64,000 nucleotides of DNA from Methyloterricola oryzae. GTDB taxonomy: Bacteria > Pseudomonadota > Gammaproteobacteria > Methylococcales > Methylococcaceae. The stretch spans positions 620,001-684,000 of the forward strand of contig NZ_JYNS01000001.1 in the NCBI RefSeq assembly GCF_000934725.1, given 5' to 3'. The notes under the pieces were generated by a model. The model was not told the origin of the DNA and ran no database searches. It saw only the letters and a list, made by a program, of their open reading frames with translations. Each line of letters starts with the position of its first letter. The first letter of the stretch is position 1. The translations under genes were made by a program, and so were the position numbers. Positions 43,457 to 52,687 of the stretch are shown here, one piece after another.

Positions 43457-44962
43457 ATGCATTCCGATCATCCCCGTAAACTGCTCAACACCCTCACCAC
43501 CTTCCTCACCCGCCCGCTGGACGACGTCATGGCGCAGCACCGGGACGGCGATCCGCGCGCCAACGCTTTCGGTCTTTTCCTGCACACTCTCAAGGATGTG
43601 CCCGCCTACCCCCGCTTCCTCAGCGATCAAGGATTCGCCGTGGAATCGGTGAAGTTGCCGGCTGATTTCGCGCGTCTGCCGCTGATGAACAAGGCCAATT
43701 ACATGCAGGTCTATTCGCTGCCCGAGCGCTGCTCCCGCGGTGACCTGAGTCGCTGCAACCGCCTCGCGGTATCTTCAGGCTCCACCGGCACACCCACCTT
43801 CTGGCCCCGTTCGGTGGTGCACGAGCTGGAGGTGGCGCAGCGCTTCGAGCAGGTGTTCCGCCACAGTTTCAGCGGCCACAAGCGGCGCACCCTGGCGGTG
43901 GTGTGTTTTCCGCTGGGCAATTGGGTGGGCGGCATGTATACCGCCTCCAGCTGCTGGCATCTGGCAACCAAGGGCTACCCTCTCCTGGTCGCCACGCCGG
44001 GCAACAAGACCGACGAGATCCTGCGGGTGGTGCGCGAACTCGCCCCGGAATTCGATCAGACCGTGCTGCTGGGCTATCCGCCTTACGTGAAAGATGTCAT
44101 CGACAGCGGCCTCAGCCAGGGAGTGGACTGGTCTGCCTACCGCATCAAGCTGGTATTTGCCGGCGAGGTGTTCAGCGAGGAATGGCGCGCCCTCATAGGC
44201 GAACGCATCGGCTCCACCGATCCCTGCTACGACTCCGTCTCGCTTTACGGCACCGCCGACGGCGGCGTGCTCGGCCACGAGACGCCGCTGAGCATCGCCA
44301 TCCGCCGCTTCCTGGCCCAACACCCGGAGGCGGCACGCGAACTGTTCGGCGAATCCCGCCTGCCTACGCTGGTGCAATACGACCCCATGAGCCGTTACCT
44401 CGAAGTCATCGACGGCACCCTGGCGGTCACCTGCGACAATGGCGTGCCCCTGGTGCGCTATCACATCGCCGACCGGGGCGGCATCGCAAGTTACGAAGCC
44501 ATGCTGGCCTTCCTCCGCGAACACGGCTGCGACGCCCTGGAGGAATATGGCCTTCGGCCCGGCGACAACGGCTACCCCCTGCCCTTTGCCTGGGTGTTCG
44601 GTCGGGCGGATTTCACCGTCTCCTTCTATGGCGCGAACATCTACCCCGAGAATGTGGTGGTGGGGCTGGAGCAGCCGGAGATCTGCCGCTCGGTCAGCGG
44701 CAAGTTCGTGATGCAGACCCACAGCGACGCCGACGGCTCGGCCTTGCTGCACATCGTGGTGGAACTGCTGCCGGGCCAGGAGCCGGGCCAGGTAAACGGC
44801 GACGCCATCGCCGACTCGATCCGGCGCGAGGTTCTGCGCCTCAACAGCGAATTCGCCAACTATGTCCCGGCTGCGCGGCAAACGCCCCAGGTGGAACTGC
44901 GCGCCTTCGCCGACCCCGAGTATTTCCCGGCCGGCATCAAGCACCGCTATACCCGCCGCTGA
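43457..44962 (+). CDS. PaaK-like adenylate-forming enzyme (CoA ligase-like)
   Basis: This 501-residue protein belongs to the phenylacetate-CoA ligase/AMP-binding group. It has the P-loop-like VSSGSTGTPTFWPRS (about 105-119), VCFPLGNWVGG, the adenine-site SLYGTADGGVLG and the late hinge segment YGANIYPENVVVGLE. It should activate a carboxylate with ATP, but substrate and final acceptor are unknown. Length exceeds classical PaaK (about 430). It follows ppk2 by 65 nt and precedes a lipocalin gene on the same strand. Confidence 0.78.
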   Translation: MHSDHPRKLLNTLTTFLTRPLDDVMAQHRDGDPRANAFGLFLHTLKDVPAYPRFLSDQGFAVESVKLPADFARLPLMNKANYMQVYSLPERCSRGDLSRCNRLAVSSGSTGTPTFWPRSVVHELEVAQRFEQVFRHSFSGHKRRTLAVVCFPLGNWVGGMYTASSCWHLATKGYPLLVATPGNKTDEILRVVRELAPEFDQTVLLGYPPYVKDVIDSGLSQGVDWSAYRIKLVFAGEVFSEEWRALIGERIGSTDPCYDSVSLYGTADGGVLGHETPLSIAIRRFLAQHPEAARELFGESRLPTLVQYDPMSRYLEVIDGTLAVTCDNGVPLVRYHIADRGGIASYEAMLAFLREHGCDALEEYGLRPGDNGYPLPFAWVFGRADFTVSFYGANIYPENVVVGLEQPEICRSVSGKFVMQTHSDADGSALLHIVVELLPGQEPGQVNGDAIADSIRREVLRLNSEFANYVPAARQTPQVELRAFADPEYFPAGIKHRYTRR

Positions 44963-45035
44963 GGGCGAGACACTGGCGCAACCAATTGGCGCGGCCTTTG
45001 TCTCACAAGCGTCCTTGCCATCCGGAGCCAGACTC

Positions 45036-45572
45036 ATGCGCCGCCTCGCCTCGCTTTTGCTTCCCGCTCTGCTCGCCCTCTCCGGCTGCGCGGGCAATGC
45101 CCCCATCGCCACCGTGAAGTCTGTCGATCTGGACCGCTTCATGGGTGACTGGTACGTCATCGGCTACACCCCGACCTTCCTCGACGGCGACGCCCACAAC
45201 GCCGTCGAATCCTACGCCCGCAACCCGGACGGCAGCATCGCGACCACCTACCGCTTCCGCCAGGGCGCCTTCGACGGCCCCCTCAAGGTCTATCACCCTA
45301 CCGGTTTTGTCGAGGAGGGTAGCGGCGATGCGGTGTGGGGCATGCGCTTTTTGTGGCCGTTCAAGGCCGAGTATCGCGTGGTCTACCTGGCCGATGACTA
45401 TTCCGTCACCATCATCGGCCGCTCGGCCCGGGATTATGTCTGGATCATGGCCCGCAGCCCGCAGCTACCCGAGGCCACCTACCAGAGCCTGGTGAAACGG
45501 GCCACGGACCTGGGCTACAGCGAAGATCAGATCCAGACGATGCCGCAGCGCTGGCCCGAGGCGACACGGTGA
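45036..45572 (+). CDS. blc: Outer-membrane lipoprotein lipocalin (Blc)
   Basis: This 178-residue protein has a lipoprotein signal with lipobox LSGC (Cys18). The lipocalin GxW motif is GDWYVIGY at about 33-40, followed by the barrel strands (YRVVYLADDYSVTIIGR; DYVWIMARSPQLPE) and the C-terminal helix motif 'LGYSEDQIQTMPQRW'. Blc-type lipocalins bind lysophospholipids or fatty acids at the outer membrane, often under stress. ATG 45036 follows GGAG; a longer reading frame into the preceding gene has no support. Confidence 0.9.
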   Translation: MRRLASLLLPALLALSGCAGNAPIATVKSVDLDRFMGDWYVIGYTPTFLDGDAHNAVESYARNPDGSIATTYRFRQGAFDGPLKVYHPTGFVEEGSGDAVWGMRFLWPFKAEYRVVYLADDYSVTIIGRSARDYVWIMARSPQLPEATYQSLVKRATDLGYSEDQIQTMPQRWPEATR

Positions 45573-45687
45573 GGCCACTCCGGGCACCCTGCGATGACCG
45601 CACTGACATCGGCCCGGTGAAGCGGCAGGGTTAAGGCAGGGCTGGAAGGGTGGCGCTGACCCGCGAGGCGCGGAGCAACCGCGACTG

Positions 45688-46434
45688 TCAGGTGTTGAGG
45701 GCATCCATCAGATCGATCATGAACTCCATGTCCTCATCCTCCACCGCTTCCCAGCGCGGAAATGCGAGTTCCGCCAAAACGCCAGCGCCTTTCTCGCAGG
45801 TGTGCATCTCCGTCAACGCCTTCGCCATGCGCTCTCGGTGCGCGGCCAAGCGCGGCCCTATCATCAGGGCGTGGTGGACGACATGTATCTGGCTTTTCAC
45901 CAGAACCCGAAGCCGGCTGCGGGTGACGGACGTCATGTCCTGAAAGGCCTCCAGCAAGAAAATCCCGGCATCTGCGGTCCCTTTGATCAATTCCTTGGCG
46001 ACCAGCACATACGACTCGCAGTGTTTCAGGCTGACGGACCCGGCGTCCAAATCGGCGGGCTCCAGCATGATCATACCCATCAGATGCACATCCGGATCGC
46101 CGGTGGTAGCGATGCGAGTTCCCGGCGGCAAGTCCTCCACGCTCTGGAAGGGACTGGATTCGCTCACCGCGATCAGTGCCTCGTCCGCTTTGCCTTCCGG
46201 CTTGACCAACGGCTTGAAGCCCTTGTCACGCACCAGCATGGCGGCATCATATGGGTTCGCGTAAATGAGGTCGATCTCGTCCGACGCAACAGCGCGGTGC
46301 AAGCTGTCGAAATCGTCATAAAGCTGCAGGTGCAGATGCATGTCCATGGCTTTCTGCAGCCAGGTGTTGAAAATGAACCAGCCGGAGAGGTGATCCGGCG
46401 TGAAGTCTGGACTGACGGTGAAAATTGAGGTCAT
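45688..46434 (-). CDS. PhnD/TAXI-like periplasmic-binding fold protein without signal peptide
   Basis: This 248-residue protein has the PhnD-type two-lobe binding fold: FTVSPDFTPDHLSGWF at the start, a DEIDLIYANPYDAAMLVRD hinge segment and the DLPPGTRIATTGDPDVHLMG / VSLKHCESYVLVAKELIKGTADAGIF pair typical of phosphonate-type substrate-binding proteins. It begins directly with MTSIF and has no signal peptide, so it is probably cytoplasmic. It may act as a ligand sensor for the adjoining PAS protein and GTPase genes. It lies 31 nt after the PAS gene and is the last gene of the run. Confidence 0.7.
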   Translation of the reverse strand: MTSIFTVSPDFTPDHLSGWFIFNTWLQKAMDMHLHLQLYDDFDSLHRAVASDEIDLIYANPYDAAMLVRDKGFKPLVKPEGKADEALIAVSESSPFQSVEDLPPGTRIATTGDPDVHLMGMIMLEPADLDAGSVSLKHCESYVLVAKELIKGTADAGIFLLEAFQDMTSVTRSRLRVLVKSQIHVVHHALMIGPRLAAHRERMAKALTEMHTCEKGAGVLAELAFPRWEAVEDEDMEFMIDLMDALNT

Positions 46435-46465
46435 GGCCGGGCTCCCGGGCGTTGCAGCCGTGTTG

Positions 46466-46939
46466 TCAGAATAGGGTGGGATAAAGGGCGATGCATTCCT
46501 CCACCTTGCGGCGCGAGGGCTTGCGGCGCACAGAGGTAAAGCCCACCAACTTGCCTTGGCGGACATTGGGCACCACCGTTGCTTTGACCCAGTAATAGCC
46601 GCCGTCCTTACGCAGGTTTTTCACAAAACCCTGCCATTTCTCCCCGCGCTGCACGGTGCTCCACAGGTCCTTGTAAGCGGCCGGCGGCATGTCCGGGTGG
46701 CGCAGGATACAGTGGGGCATGCCGATCAGCTCCTCCCGGGTGTAACCGGACATCTCCACAAAGGACTGATTGCACTGGGTGATGATGCCGTCGGGATCGG
46801 TGCAGGAAACAATAAGACGACCCTCCGGATAGGGCGTTTCAATATCCGTCACCAGCACCTTGCGGCTGGTCCCGTCGTGGTACGTCAAGGTCTGTTCGCG
46901 ATATTCGCCGACGATATCGGCGGGGTTCATGTCCTTCAT
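46466..46939 (-). CDS. Stand-alone Aer-type PAS domain protein
   Basis: The 157-residue protein is a single PAS/PAC domain of the Aer/McpB-like class. The diagnostic blocks are CNQSFVEMSGYTREELIGM, 'RHPDMPPAAYKDLWSTVQRGEKWQG' (shown in part) and KDGGYYWVKATVVPN. Such PAS domains often bind FAD or haem and read redox state or oxygen. No output domain follows, so it must act through a partner. AGGAGG precedes the ATG. Confidence 0.85.
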   Translation of the reverse strand: MKDMNPADIVGEYREQTLTYHDGTSRKVLVTDIETPYPEGRLIVSCTDPDGIITQCNQSFVEMSGYTREELIGMPHCILRHPDMPPAAYKDLWSTVQRGEKWQGFVKNLRKDGGYYWVKATVVPNVRQGKLVGFTSVRRKPSRRKVEECIALYPTLF

Positions 46940-46975
46940 GAGGACCTCCTCTCTGCAAGCATGGTCGGCAACGGC

Positions 46976-47338
46976 CTAGATGAAGGTGGCAATGTTCTCG
47001 GCGGCCCTCTTCACGTCGAGAAAGATCAACCCCAGCTTGGCGTTGGGCTTGGCCATCACGGTCAATACCGCCTCCTTGCCTGCATAGGTCATCAGCACGT
47101 ATCCCTTGTCGCCCTTGATCAGCACCTGCTCCAGCGTTCCGCGCGCCAGCTCCTGCGAGGTCCGATCGCCCAGGGAGAGCATGGCGGCGCTCATGGCGCC
47201 GACACGGTCCTCGTCCATGGACTGGGGCAGCACCGCGGCCATGACGAGACCGTCGGTGGATATGATCCCGGACGCTTCGATGTCGGCAGAGGTGCCATTG
47301 AGTTCGTTCAAGATTGAAGTGAGCATGTCAGCGCGCAT
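46976..47338 (-). CDS. Roadblock/LC7 domain protein
   Basis: The 120-residue protein is one Roadblock/LC7 domain: an N-terminal helix (MLTSILNELNGTSADIEASGIISTDG), hydrophobic strands, the AMSAAMLSLGDRTSQEL helix and the C-terminal strand-turn-strand (YVLMTYAGKEAVLTVMAKPNAKLGLI). Proteins of this kind (MglB in Myxococcus) bind Ras-like GTPases and act as GAP or scaffold; a small GTPase is encoded upstream. ATG 47338 gives the standard family length. Confidence 0.85.
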   Translation of the reverse strand: MRADMLTSILNELNGTSADIEASGIISTDGLVMAAVLPQSMDEDRVGAMSAAMLSLGDRTSQELARGTLEQVLIKGDKGYVLMTYAGKEAVLTVMAKPNAKLGLIFLDVKRAAENIATFI

Positions 47339-47532
47339 GGCAAGATTCCTATTCAGATGATTATCAGAGGAATGAACAACTTGACTCTTCCTTGAAACAG
47401 CCCGAAAACACTCTCCGGCGTCTTTGGGCTTGCGCCGCCCAGGAATTCGCCCTGTCGCGGCTACTGCGGCAGCAAGGCCGCGCCGGTGCGCTCCCGGCAC
47501 CGGAAGGTCCGACCCTGAAGGCCGCGTCGCAT

Positions 47533-48195
47533 CTAATGATGGCTTTGCGAAACTGGCAGGGCCGAATTGAATCGCTGGTTCAGTATCCATACCAGCCTGA
47601 CGTATTCGGGCTGGTTCAGGCGTGGCGCGCCTTGGATGACGAGGACAAAGCGCAAGCCCCCCACGTAGATGGGCCAAAAACCCAGGCGCGAAGTCCCGGC
47701 GGCATCCGCAACAGACCAAGCGCTGGAGGCCAGTCCCATGTTGTTCAGCAGCAGACCGGAGCGTCGCTCGTTCATGCTGGCAAGTTCTGCGCTCAGGCCC
47801 GACAGTTCCTCGGCAACCTCGTGAGGGAAGCCTGCGGAGGCAAGATGGAAACCCTGACTATCGGCCAGAAGTCCCCTGCCCTGGCTGGACAGCGCTGCCA
47901 GCAGGGGCGGCACGCTCTCCTCAACCGCCTGACTCGGACAGCGCAATGGCGCTTCGAAGCCTTGCACCCAGCGAGCCTGCTGAGCGTGGTGCAGGAGCGA
48001 CATCGCCTGATCCGGGTCCTCTAAAGTCGACCAGCGCTGCAACCCGTCCAAGGTCAACATCGGCGTCACGGGCTCTGCCAGCAGTGCGCGTAGCAGTTCC
48101 TGCGCAGGCTGCCGGGCGGCGCTGGAAAATGCGTAATAGGTACCCGCCGGCGTGGGATAGACGTACAAGCCGTCGCTCAGGATGAATTGCCCCAC
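47533..48195 (-). CDS. Protein with C-terminal Roadblock-like domain
   Basis: This 220-residue protein has an uncharacterised N-terminal half and a C-terminal region (about 95-215) with Roadblock/LC7 features: LLADSQGFHLASAGF, EEVAEELSGLSAEL-like helix, GLLLNNMG and FVLVIQGAPRLNQPEYVRL. A GTG at 48195 is 6 nt after GGAGG and begins 1 nt after the GTPase stop; a TTG further up would overlap that gene. A gap of 194 nt separates it from the smaller Roadblock gene. The domain call is by pattern and moderate in strength. Confidence 0.6.
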   Translation of the reverse strand: MGQFILSDGLYVYPTPAGTYYAFSSAARQPAQELLRALLAEPVTPMLTLDGLQRWSTLEDPDQAMSLLHHAQQARWVQGFEAPLRCPSQAVEESVPPLLAALSSQGRGLLADSQGFHLASAGFPHEVAEELSGLSAELASMNERRSGLLLNNMGLASSAWSVADAAGTSRLGFWPIYVGGLRFVLVIQGAPRLNQPEYVRLVWILNQRFNSALPVSQSHH

Positions 48196-48196
48196 C

Positions 48197-48736
48197 TCAA
48201 TCCTCCAGTCCCGGGTCAATCACGTAAAGCAGGGTTTGAACCAGCAGGGAAACATCCCGTTTGCGGCGGGCATCCACCTCGAACACTGGCGCCTTCAGTC
48301 CGATCTGCTGCAGATGATCATGGTAATTTTCAAGATAAGGCCTTGGGCTCAGATCCATCTGGGTAACACCCACGACCAGGCTGGTGTCACGGATGAAGTC
48401 ACGGAACTTGCCGGTAAAGAACTTGAGGTCATCGAACGGGTCGGCGCGGGTGTTGTCCAGCAGCAGCACCAGGCCGATGCCCCCGGTGGTGAGGATGTCC
48501 CACATGAAGTCGAAGCGCTCCTGACCCGGGGTTCCGTAAAGATGGATCTTTTCGCCGCCCGCCAGGTTCATGATCCCGTAGTCCATGGCGACCGTGGTGG
48601 ATGCCTTGCGCTCCTTGGTCATATCGCTAGCCGCCTGATCCGTGCTCACCGGGGGAATATCGCTGAGCGAGGCGATCGCGGTGGACTTTCCGGCCCCCAC
48701 CGGGCCGGTAAAGATGATCTTGTTGTACTGGGTCAT
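48197..48736 (-). CDS. MglA-like small GTPase
   Basis: The 179-residue protein is a Ras-superfamily GTPase of the bacterial MglA/COG2229 kind. The P-loop is GPVGAGKST (11-19), a switch region lies around KERKASTTVAMDYG, the G3 motif is YGTPGQERFDFMW and the G4-like motif is TQMD. MglA-type GTPases set cell polarity and pilus placement through Roadblock partners, which are encoded downstream. The G3 has Gly in place of the usual Asp. It ends 1 nt before the Roadblock-like gene. Confidence 0.86.
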   Translation of the reverse strand: MTQYNKIIFTGPVGAGKSTAIASLSDIPPVSTDQAASDMTKERKASTTVAMDYGIMNLAGGEKIHLYGTPGQERFDFMWDILTTGGIGLVLLLDNTRADPFDDLKFFTGKFRDFIRDTSLVVGVTQMDLSPRPYLENYHDHLQQIGLKAPVFEVDARRKRDVSLLVQTLLYVIDPGLED

Positions 48737-48755
48737 GGCAGCCGTGTCCCCCTGG

Positions 48756-49952
48756 TTAAGACAATCTGAGGCGCTTCAGTAATTTGCCAAACAACGAGGC
48801 ACGCTCTGCCTTCTCCTCAGCCGCCACGGCCGGCGCAGCGGCCACTTCGACGGCAGTCGCCTCGCGGGTTTCGGCAAGGTTCAGAGCCTGGGCCGCGTAG
48901 AAGAAGGCAAAGACAAACTGCTGACGAATGTCCAGGGCCGCCGCGACCTCGAACAAGCTGGCCGGACGCTGCCACAGCATGGCGGCGATTCGCATGGCAT
49001 GGGGTGTCATCAGGATGCGTGTGAAGTTTGGCCAGCGGCGAAGGATAACGGGATGATGGGGGTCTATTCCCGTGGGCAATCTGCCTTTCGAAGTCCAAAG
49101 CGCCATCTTCCAAATAAACGCCTCAATCGGCACCGCTTTTCCCTCCTTCAGAATCTCCAATGCCTGAGCATCTCCCAGTTCGGTGACTTGCAGCTCGGCG
49201 CCGCTTTCCGGATCAGAGGCGTCGGCGATGACGATACGTTCGAAGGGAATGCCGCAGGCGGAACGGATCTGCGCCTCCTCCGCATTGACCGTGATCAGCC
49301 GCTGTTCGGGAAAGACGTAGACTGGCTTCCAGCGCGTTTCCACCCGGGTCGGCTTGCCGTGCTCCAGGGCCTGTCTCACGGCATGCTCGATATGCGTCTG
49401 CAGGTAGTGATTCGGATCAATGAACAGTCCTCGCCATTGCCATCTTGCATTGGGGTCCACGTCATCCATATGGCCCAGGTAACTGCCAAAGGACTGCTCG
49501 TCCAACATCATGGCGACCCGGTGCGTGGCGGCCTGGCCCGAACGGTCAGCGCCCCTGATGACCTTCATCGCCGGATCGGGACCGGTAAGGCCGGCGCTCT
49601 GCTCAACCAGCCGGCGTGCCGCCACGAGTTGGTGAACCTGTTCGATGGCCTCCAGCATTTCCCGGGTTCTGGCCGGCTTCTGCACGAAGATGAGGCCTTC
49701 GGCGGCCGCGTAACGCTTCATGGACAGCACGATAAACGCGGAATCAGGATGGTTCTTGCGCTGTTCCGAAAGGCTCGCAACGCCTTGCTGACCGTCCACA
49801 TCGATCAGAAATGCATCGGCTCCTTGATCGTCCTCGACGATGACCGCTTTGTTGTGGCAAGGCCCCTTCAAAAACAGCCGAAACATGTTGACGGCCCGAT
49901 CGTCGAAACCCAGGACCCGCAAGTGCAGCGGCTGTGCCTGCTTTGTACTCAT
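48756..49952 (-). CDS. Receiver-like signalling protein with conserved C-terminal domain
   Basis: The 398-residue protein begins with a degenerate receiver-like fold: LGFDD near the start, a possible phospho-site Asp in FLIDVDG, IVLS and VQKPA at the expected Lys position. A middle domain of unknown type and a C-terminal helical region follow, with the block RRWPNFTRILMTPHAMRIA and FAFFYAAQALNLAE. The last 40 residues are Ala/Glu-rich and disordered, ending basic (KLLKRLRLS). It probably passes a signal to the GTPase encoded 19 nt downstream. I know no experimental function. It overlaps the TPR gene by 4 nt. Confidence 0.6.
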   Translation of the reverse strand: MSTKQAQPLHLRVLGFDDRAVNMFRLFLKGPCHNKAVIVEDDQGADAFLIDVDGQQGVASLSEQRKNHPDSAFIVLSMKRYAAAEGLIFVQKPARTREMLEAIEQVHQLVAARRLVEQSAGLTGPDPAMKVIRGADRSGQAATHRVAMMLDEQSFGSYLGHMDDVDPNARWQWRGLFIDPNHYLQTHIEHAVRQALEHGKPTRVETRWKPVYVFPEQRLITVNAEEAQIRSACGIPFERIVIADASDPESGAELQVTELGDAQALEILKEGKAVPIEAFIWKMALWTSKGRLPTGIDPHHPVILRRWPNFTRILMTPHAMRIAAMLWQRPASLFEVAAALDIRQQFVFAFFYAAQALNLAETREATAVEVAAAPAVAAEEKAERASLFGKLLKRLRLS

Positions 49953-50704
49953 GACAGCTGATCTCCCCCTTTAGGTCGGTCTAGACAGTCCCAGTCCACC
50001 GGAACCGTTCCCAACGCCTCCCGCAGGTTCTCTCGCATCCTGACAAAACGTTCCTCATCGCGGGTCGCCCGGTACAAGGCCAGCAGCTCCTGCCGCAAGT
50101 CTTCGCGCAGTGGCTGTCTGAGCAAGGCGGCTTCGAGCACATCTCGCGCCTGTTCCAATTGGCTGAACTCGATATGTTCACGCGCCTCCACCAAGGCGTC
50201 GCGAACGGCGCCTGAGCCTGTCGGACTCAGCGGCGTCACCAACTCCAGCCTTCCCTGCAAACCCTCGGACAATAACGAGAAAGGCGAACAGGGACGCTCG
50301 GTCTCCGGCGGCACCCGCCCCGCGATGAGGCTGCGCTCAAGCGTGGAGAAATCTTCTGGCCGCAGCAGATCGCGGGCCCCCGTCAGGAGGCGGCGCCGCA
50401 AAGCGTGACCACGCCCTTCCAGAAAGATAAAAAGGTCCAACAGCGCCCCGTACAATTCATCGCCGTCACGCAGGCTGTAGCAATAATGAATGCGCCGCAG
50501 ATGCCACTCCAGAGCGGCCGGCTGGGCCGCCACCGCCTGAGCAAGAGCATCGAAACTGCCATTGACCGGCCCTTTCAGATGCAGGTTCCAGCGACTCTCA
50601 CCATCCACCAAGAAAGCCAGCTCGGCGGCAACCGGTGTTGCGTCTGGCAAAGACCCGGCAACGGGCTCTATGAGAGGCTTGCTCGAAGGCAGCAACTGCT
50701 TCAT
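49949..50704 (-). CDS. FimV-like TPR protein
   Basis: The 251-residue protein has an N-terminal region of unknown type and a C-terminal helical repeat (about 170-240: AREHIEFSQLEQARDVLEAALL, REDLRQELLALYRATRDEERF) that closely resembles the C-terminal TPR of FimV/HubP. FimV recruits pole-localised proteins and affects type IV pili. No LysM domain or membrane helix is present, so it is a cytoplasmic partial homologue. It is the first gene of the GTPase/Roadblock operon. Confidence 0.6.
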   Translation of the reverse strand: MKQLLPSSKPLIEPVAGSLPDATPVAAELAFLVDGESRWNLHLKGPVNGSFDALAQAVAAQPAALEWHLRRIHYCYSLRDGDELYGALLDLFIFLEGRGHALRRRLLTGARDLLRPEDFSTLERSLIAGRVPPETERPCSPFSLLSEGLQGRLELVTPLSPTGSGAVRDALVEAREHIEFSQLEQARDVLEAALLRQPLREDLRQELLALYRATRDEERFVRMRENLREALGTVPVDWDCLDRPKGGDQLS

Positions 50705-50939
50705 TGACTAACGCAATTCCCACAATATTATTGACCCAAAAGCATAGACGAATCTCCCAACAGTCAAGACGCCGTCTTGGAAGTGTGCCGGCGGAAACCG
50801 CAAGGCAATCGAGATTTTCCCTGGCGCGCTTTACCTCAAGCGCTTTTTCACTTACCGTGAAGCGCAACCAAACTGCCTGCCTCCCTAAACCCAGGGAACA
50901 CGGGAGGTTTCAGGCATCCACTGCCCTGGCCGAGGACAC

Positions 50940-51329
50940 ATGAGCAACTTACCGAGCAATCTGAAATACGCGAAATCGCACGAATGGGCTCTGGCCGAAA
51001 ACGACGGCACCGTGCGGGTCGGCATCACCGATTTCGCGCAGCAGCAGTTGGGGGATCTGGTCTACGTGGAACTGCCCGCGGTCGGCGCCCAGGTGAAGGC
51101 GGGTTCCGCCTGCGCCGTGGTGGAGTCGGTGAAGGCGGCCTCGGACATCTACAGCCCGGTTTCCGGCGAGATCATCGAGGCCAATGCCGCCCTGAAGGAC
51201 GCACCGGAAGCAGTGAACCAGGACGCCTACGCCGCCTGGCTGTTCCGGGTACGCCCCGCCGACCTTTCCGAACTGGACGCGCTACTGGACGCGGCCGGCT
51301 ACCAGGCCGTGGCGGAAGCCGCCGACTGA
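50940..51329 (+). CDS. gcvH: Glycine cleavage system H protein
   Basis: The 129-residue lipoyl protein carries the aminomethyl group between glycine decarboxylase and the T and L proteins. The lipoyl Lys is Lys65 (VESVKAASD). It has the standard H-protein start ([13 protein letters not shown]). It lies 235 nt after the divergent TPR gene and overlaps gcvPA by 1 nt (TGATG). I see no glycine riboswitch upstream. Confidence 0.96.
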   Translation: MSNLPSNLKYAKSHEWALAENDGTVRVGITDFAQQQLGDLVYVELPAVGAQVKAGSACAVVESVKAASDIYSPVSGEIIEANAALKDAPEAVNQDAYAAWLFRVRPADLSELDALLDAAGYQAVAEAAD

Positions 51330-52675
51330 TGGCCTTCACCCCGCATACCGAGAGCGATGTCCGCGAGATGCTGGCGGCCATCGGCGCCGCGTCCCTGAAC
51401 GAACTGTTCGACGAAATCCCCGAGAACCTGCGCGCCGGGCCGCTGCAACTGGCGGATGGGCTCAGCGAAATGGAAACCGTGCGTCACCTGCGCGGGCGCG
51501 CGGCGCAAAACCGGCCGCTGACCTGCTTTGCCGGCGCCGGCGCCTACGAACACTACATCCCCGCGGCAGTGTGGGAGATCGCCCAGCGCGGCGAGTTCTA
51601 CAGCGCCTACACGCCCTACCAGCCGGAAGCGTCCCAGGGCACCCTGCAGGTGCTGTATGAATTCCAGACCATGATGGCCAGCCTCATGGGCCTGGACGTG
51701 TCCAACGCCTCCCTCTACGACGGCGCATCGGCCCTGGCGGAAGCCATACTCATGGCCTTGCGCGCCAACCCCAAGACGCGGCGGGTGCTGATCCCGAAGA
51801 CCGTCAATCCGATCTACCGGCGCGTCGCGGCCACCCTCATCGGACGCCAGGGCATCGAACTCCAGGAACTGCCCCTGGACCCGGCAACTGGGCGCATGGC
51901 CCCTGAAACACTTGACGGCTTCGAGCCCGGCTCCGTGGGCGCGGTTGTGATACCCCAGCCCAATTATTTCGGACTGCTGGAAGATGCGGACGCGCTGACC
52001 GATGCCAGCCATCGCCTGGGCGCCCTGGTCATCGGCCTGGTCACCCCCGTTGCCACGGCCTTGCTGCAGCCGCCCGGGACCTGGGGTGAGCAAGGCGCCG
52101 ACATCGCCTGCGGCGACGGCCAGCCGCTGGGAGCGCCCCTCTCCGGCGGTGGCCCCTATTTCGGTTTCCTCTGCTGCCGCCAGCAATGGGTGCATCACCT
52201 GCCAGGGCGCTTGGTGGGCGCCACCACGGACCTGGAGGGCAAGCCGGGCTTTACCCTCACCCTGCAGGCCCGCGAGCAGCACATCCGCCGCGGCAAGGCC
52301 ACGTCCAACATCTGCACCAACCAGGGCCTGATGGCCACCGCCGCCACCATCCACATGGCGCTGCTGGGGCCGGACGGCCTGCGGCGGGTGGCGCTGCAAT
52401 GCCATGAGAACACCCGCAAGCTGAGAGACCGGCTCTGCGCCGTGCCCGGCGTGGAAGCCGTGTTCCAGGGGCCATTCTTCCACGAAACCGCGCTGCGCCT
52501 GCCTCGGCCTGCGGGCGAAGTGCTGGCGGGTCTTGCGGAGCGGGGCATCCTCGGCGGCTGCGATCTTTCCGGCGATTACCCGGAACTGGGTAACGGCCTG
52601 CTGGTGTGCGTCACCGAGATGCGCAGCGACGAGGACATCGAGGCTTACGCGCAGGCCCTGACAGACACGCTTTAG
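51329..52675 (+). CDS. gcvPA: Glycine dehydrogenase (decarboxylating) subunit 1
   Basis: The 448-residue alpha subunit of the split P protein decarboxylates glycine together with GcvPB. Motifs include FIGAG-like [31 protein letters not shown] and [14 protein letters not shown]. The start at 51329 overlaps the gcvH stop by 1 nt, and the family start '[15 protein letters not shown]' follows immediately. Most gammaproteobacteria have one fused P protein; the two-gene form is less common. Confidence 0.95.
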   Translation: MAFTPHTESDVREMLAAIGAASLNELFDEIPENLRAGPLQLADGLSEMETVRHLRGRAAQNRPLTCFAGAGAYEHYIPAAVWEIAQRGEFYSAYTPYQPEASQGTLQVLYEFQTMMASLMGLDVSNASLYDGASALAEAILMALRANPKTRRVLIPKTVNPIYRRVAATLIGRQGIELQELPLDPATGRMAPETLDGFEPGSVGAVVIPQPNYFGLLEDADALTDASHRLGALVIGLVTPVATALLQPPGTWGEQGADIACGDGQPLGAPLSGGGPYFGFLCCRQQWVHHLPGRLVGATTDLEGKPGFTLTLQAREQHIRRGKATSNICTNQGLMATAATIHMALLGPDGLRRVALQCHENTRKLRDRLCAVPGVEAVFQGPFFHETALRLPRPAGEVLAGLAERGILGGCDLSGDYPELGNGLLVCVTEMRSDEDIEAYAQALTDTL

Positions 52676-52687
52676 GAAAGGGAACCC

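Noticed and set aside
50705-50939. Glycine riboswitch upstream of gcvH
   Set aside because: No tandem aptamer-like conserved blocks or linked hairpins could be recognised in the 235 nt. A covariance-model search would settle it.
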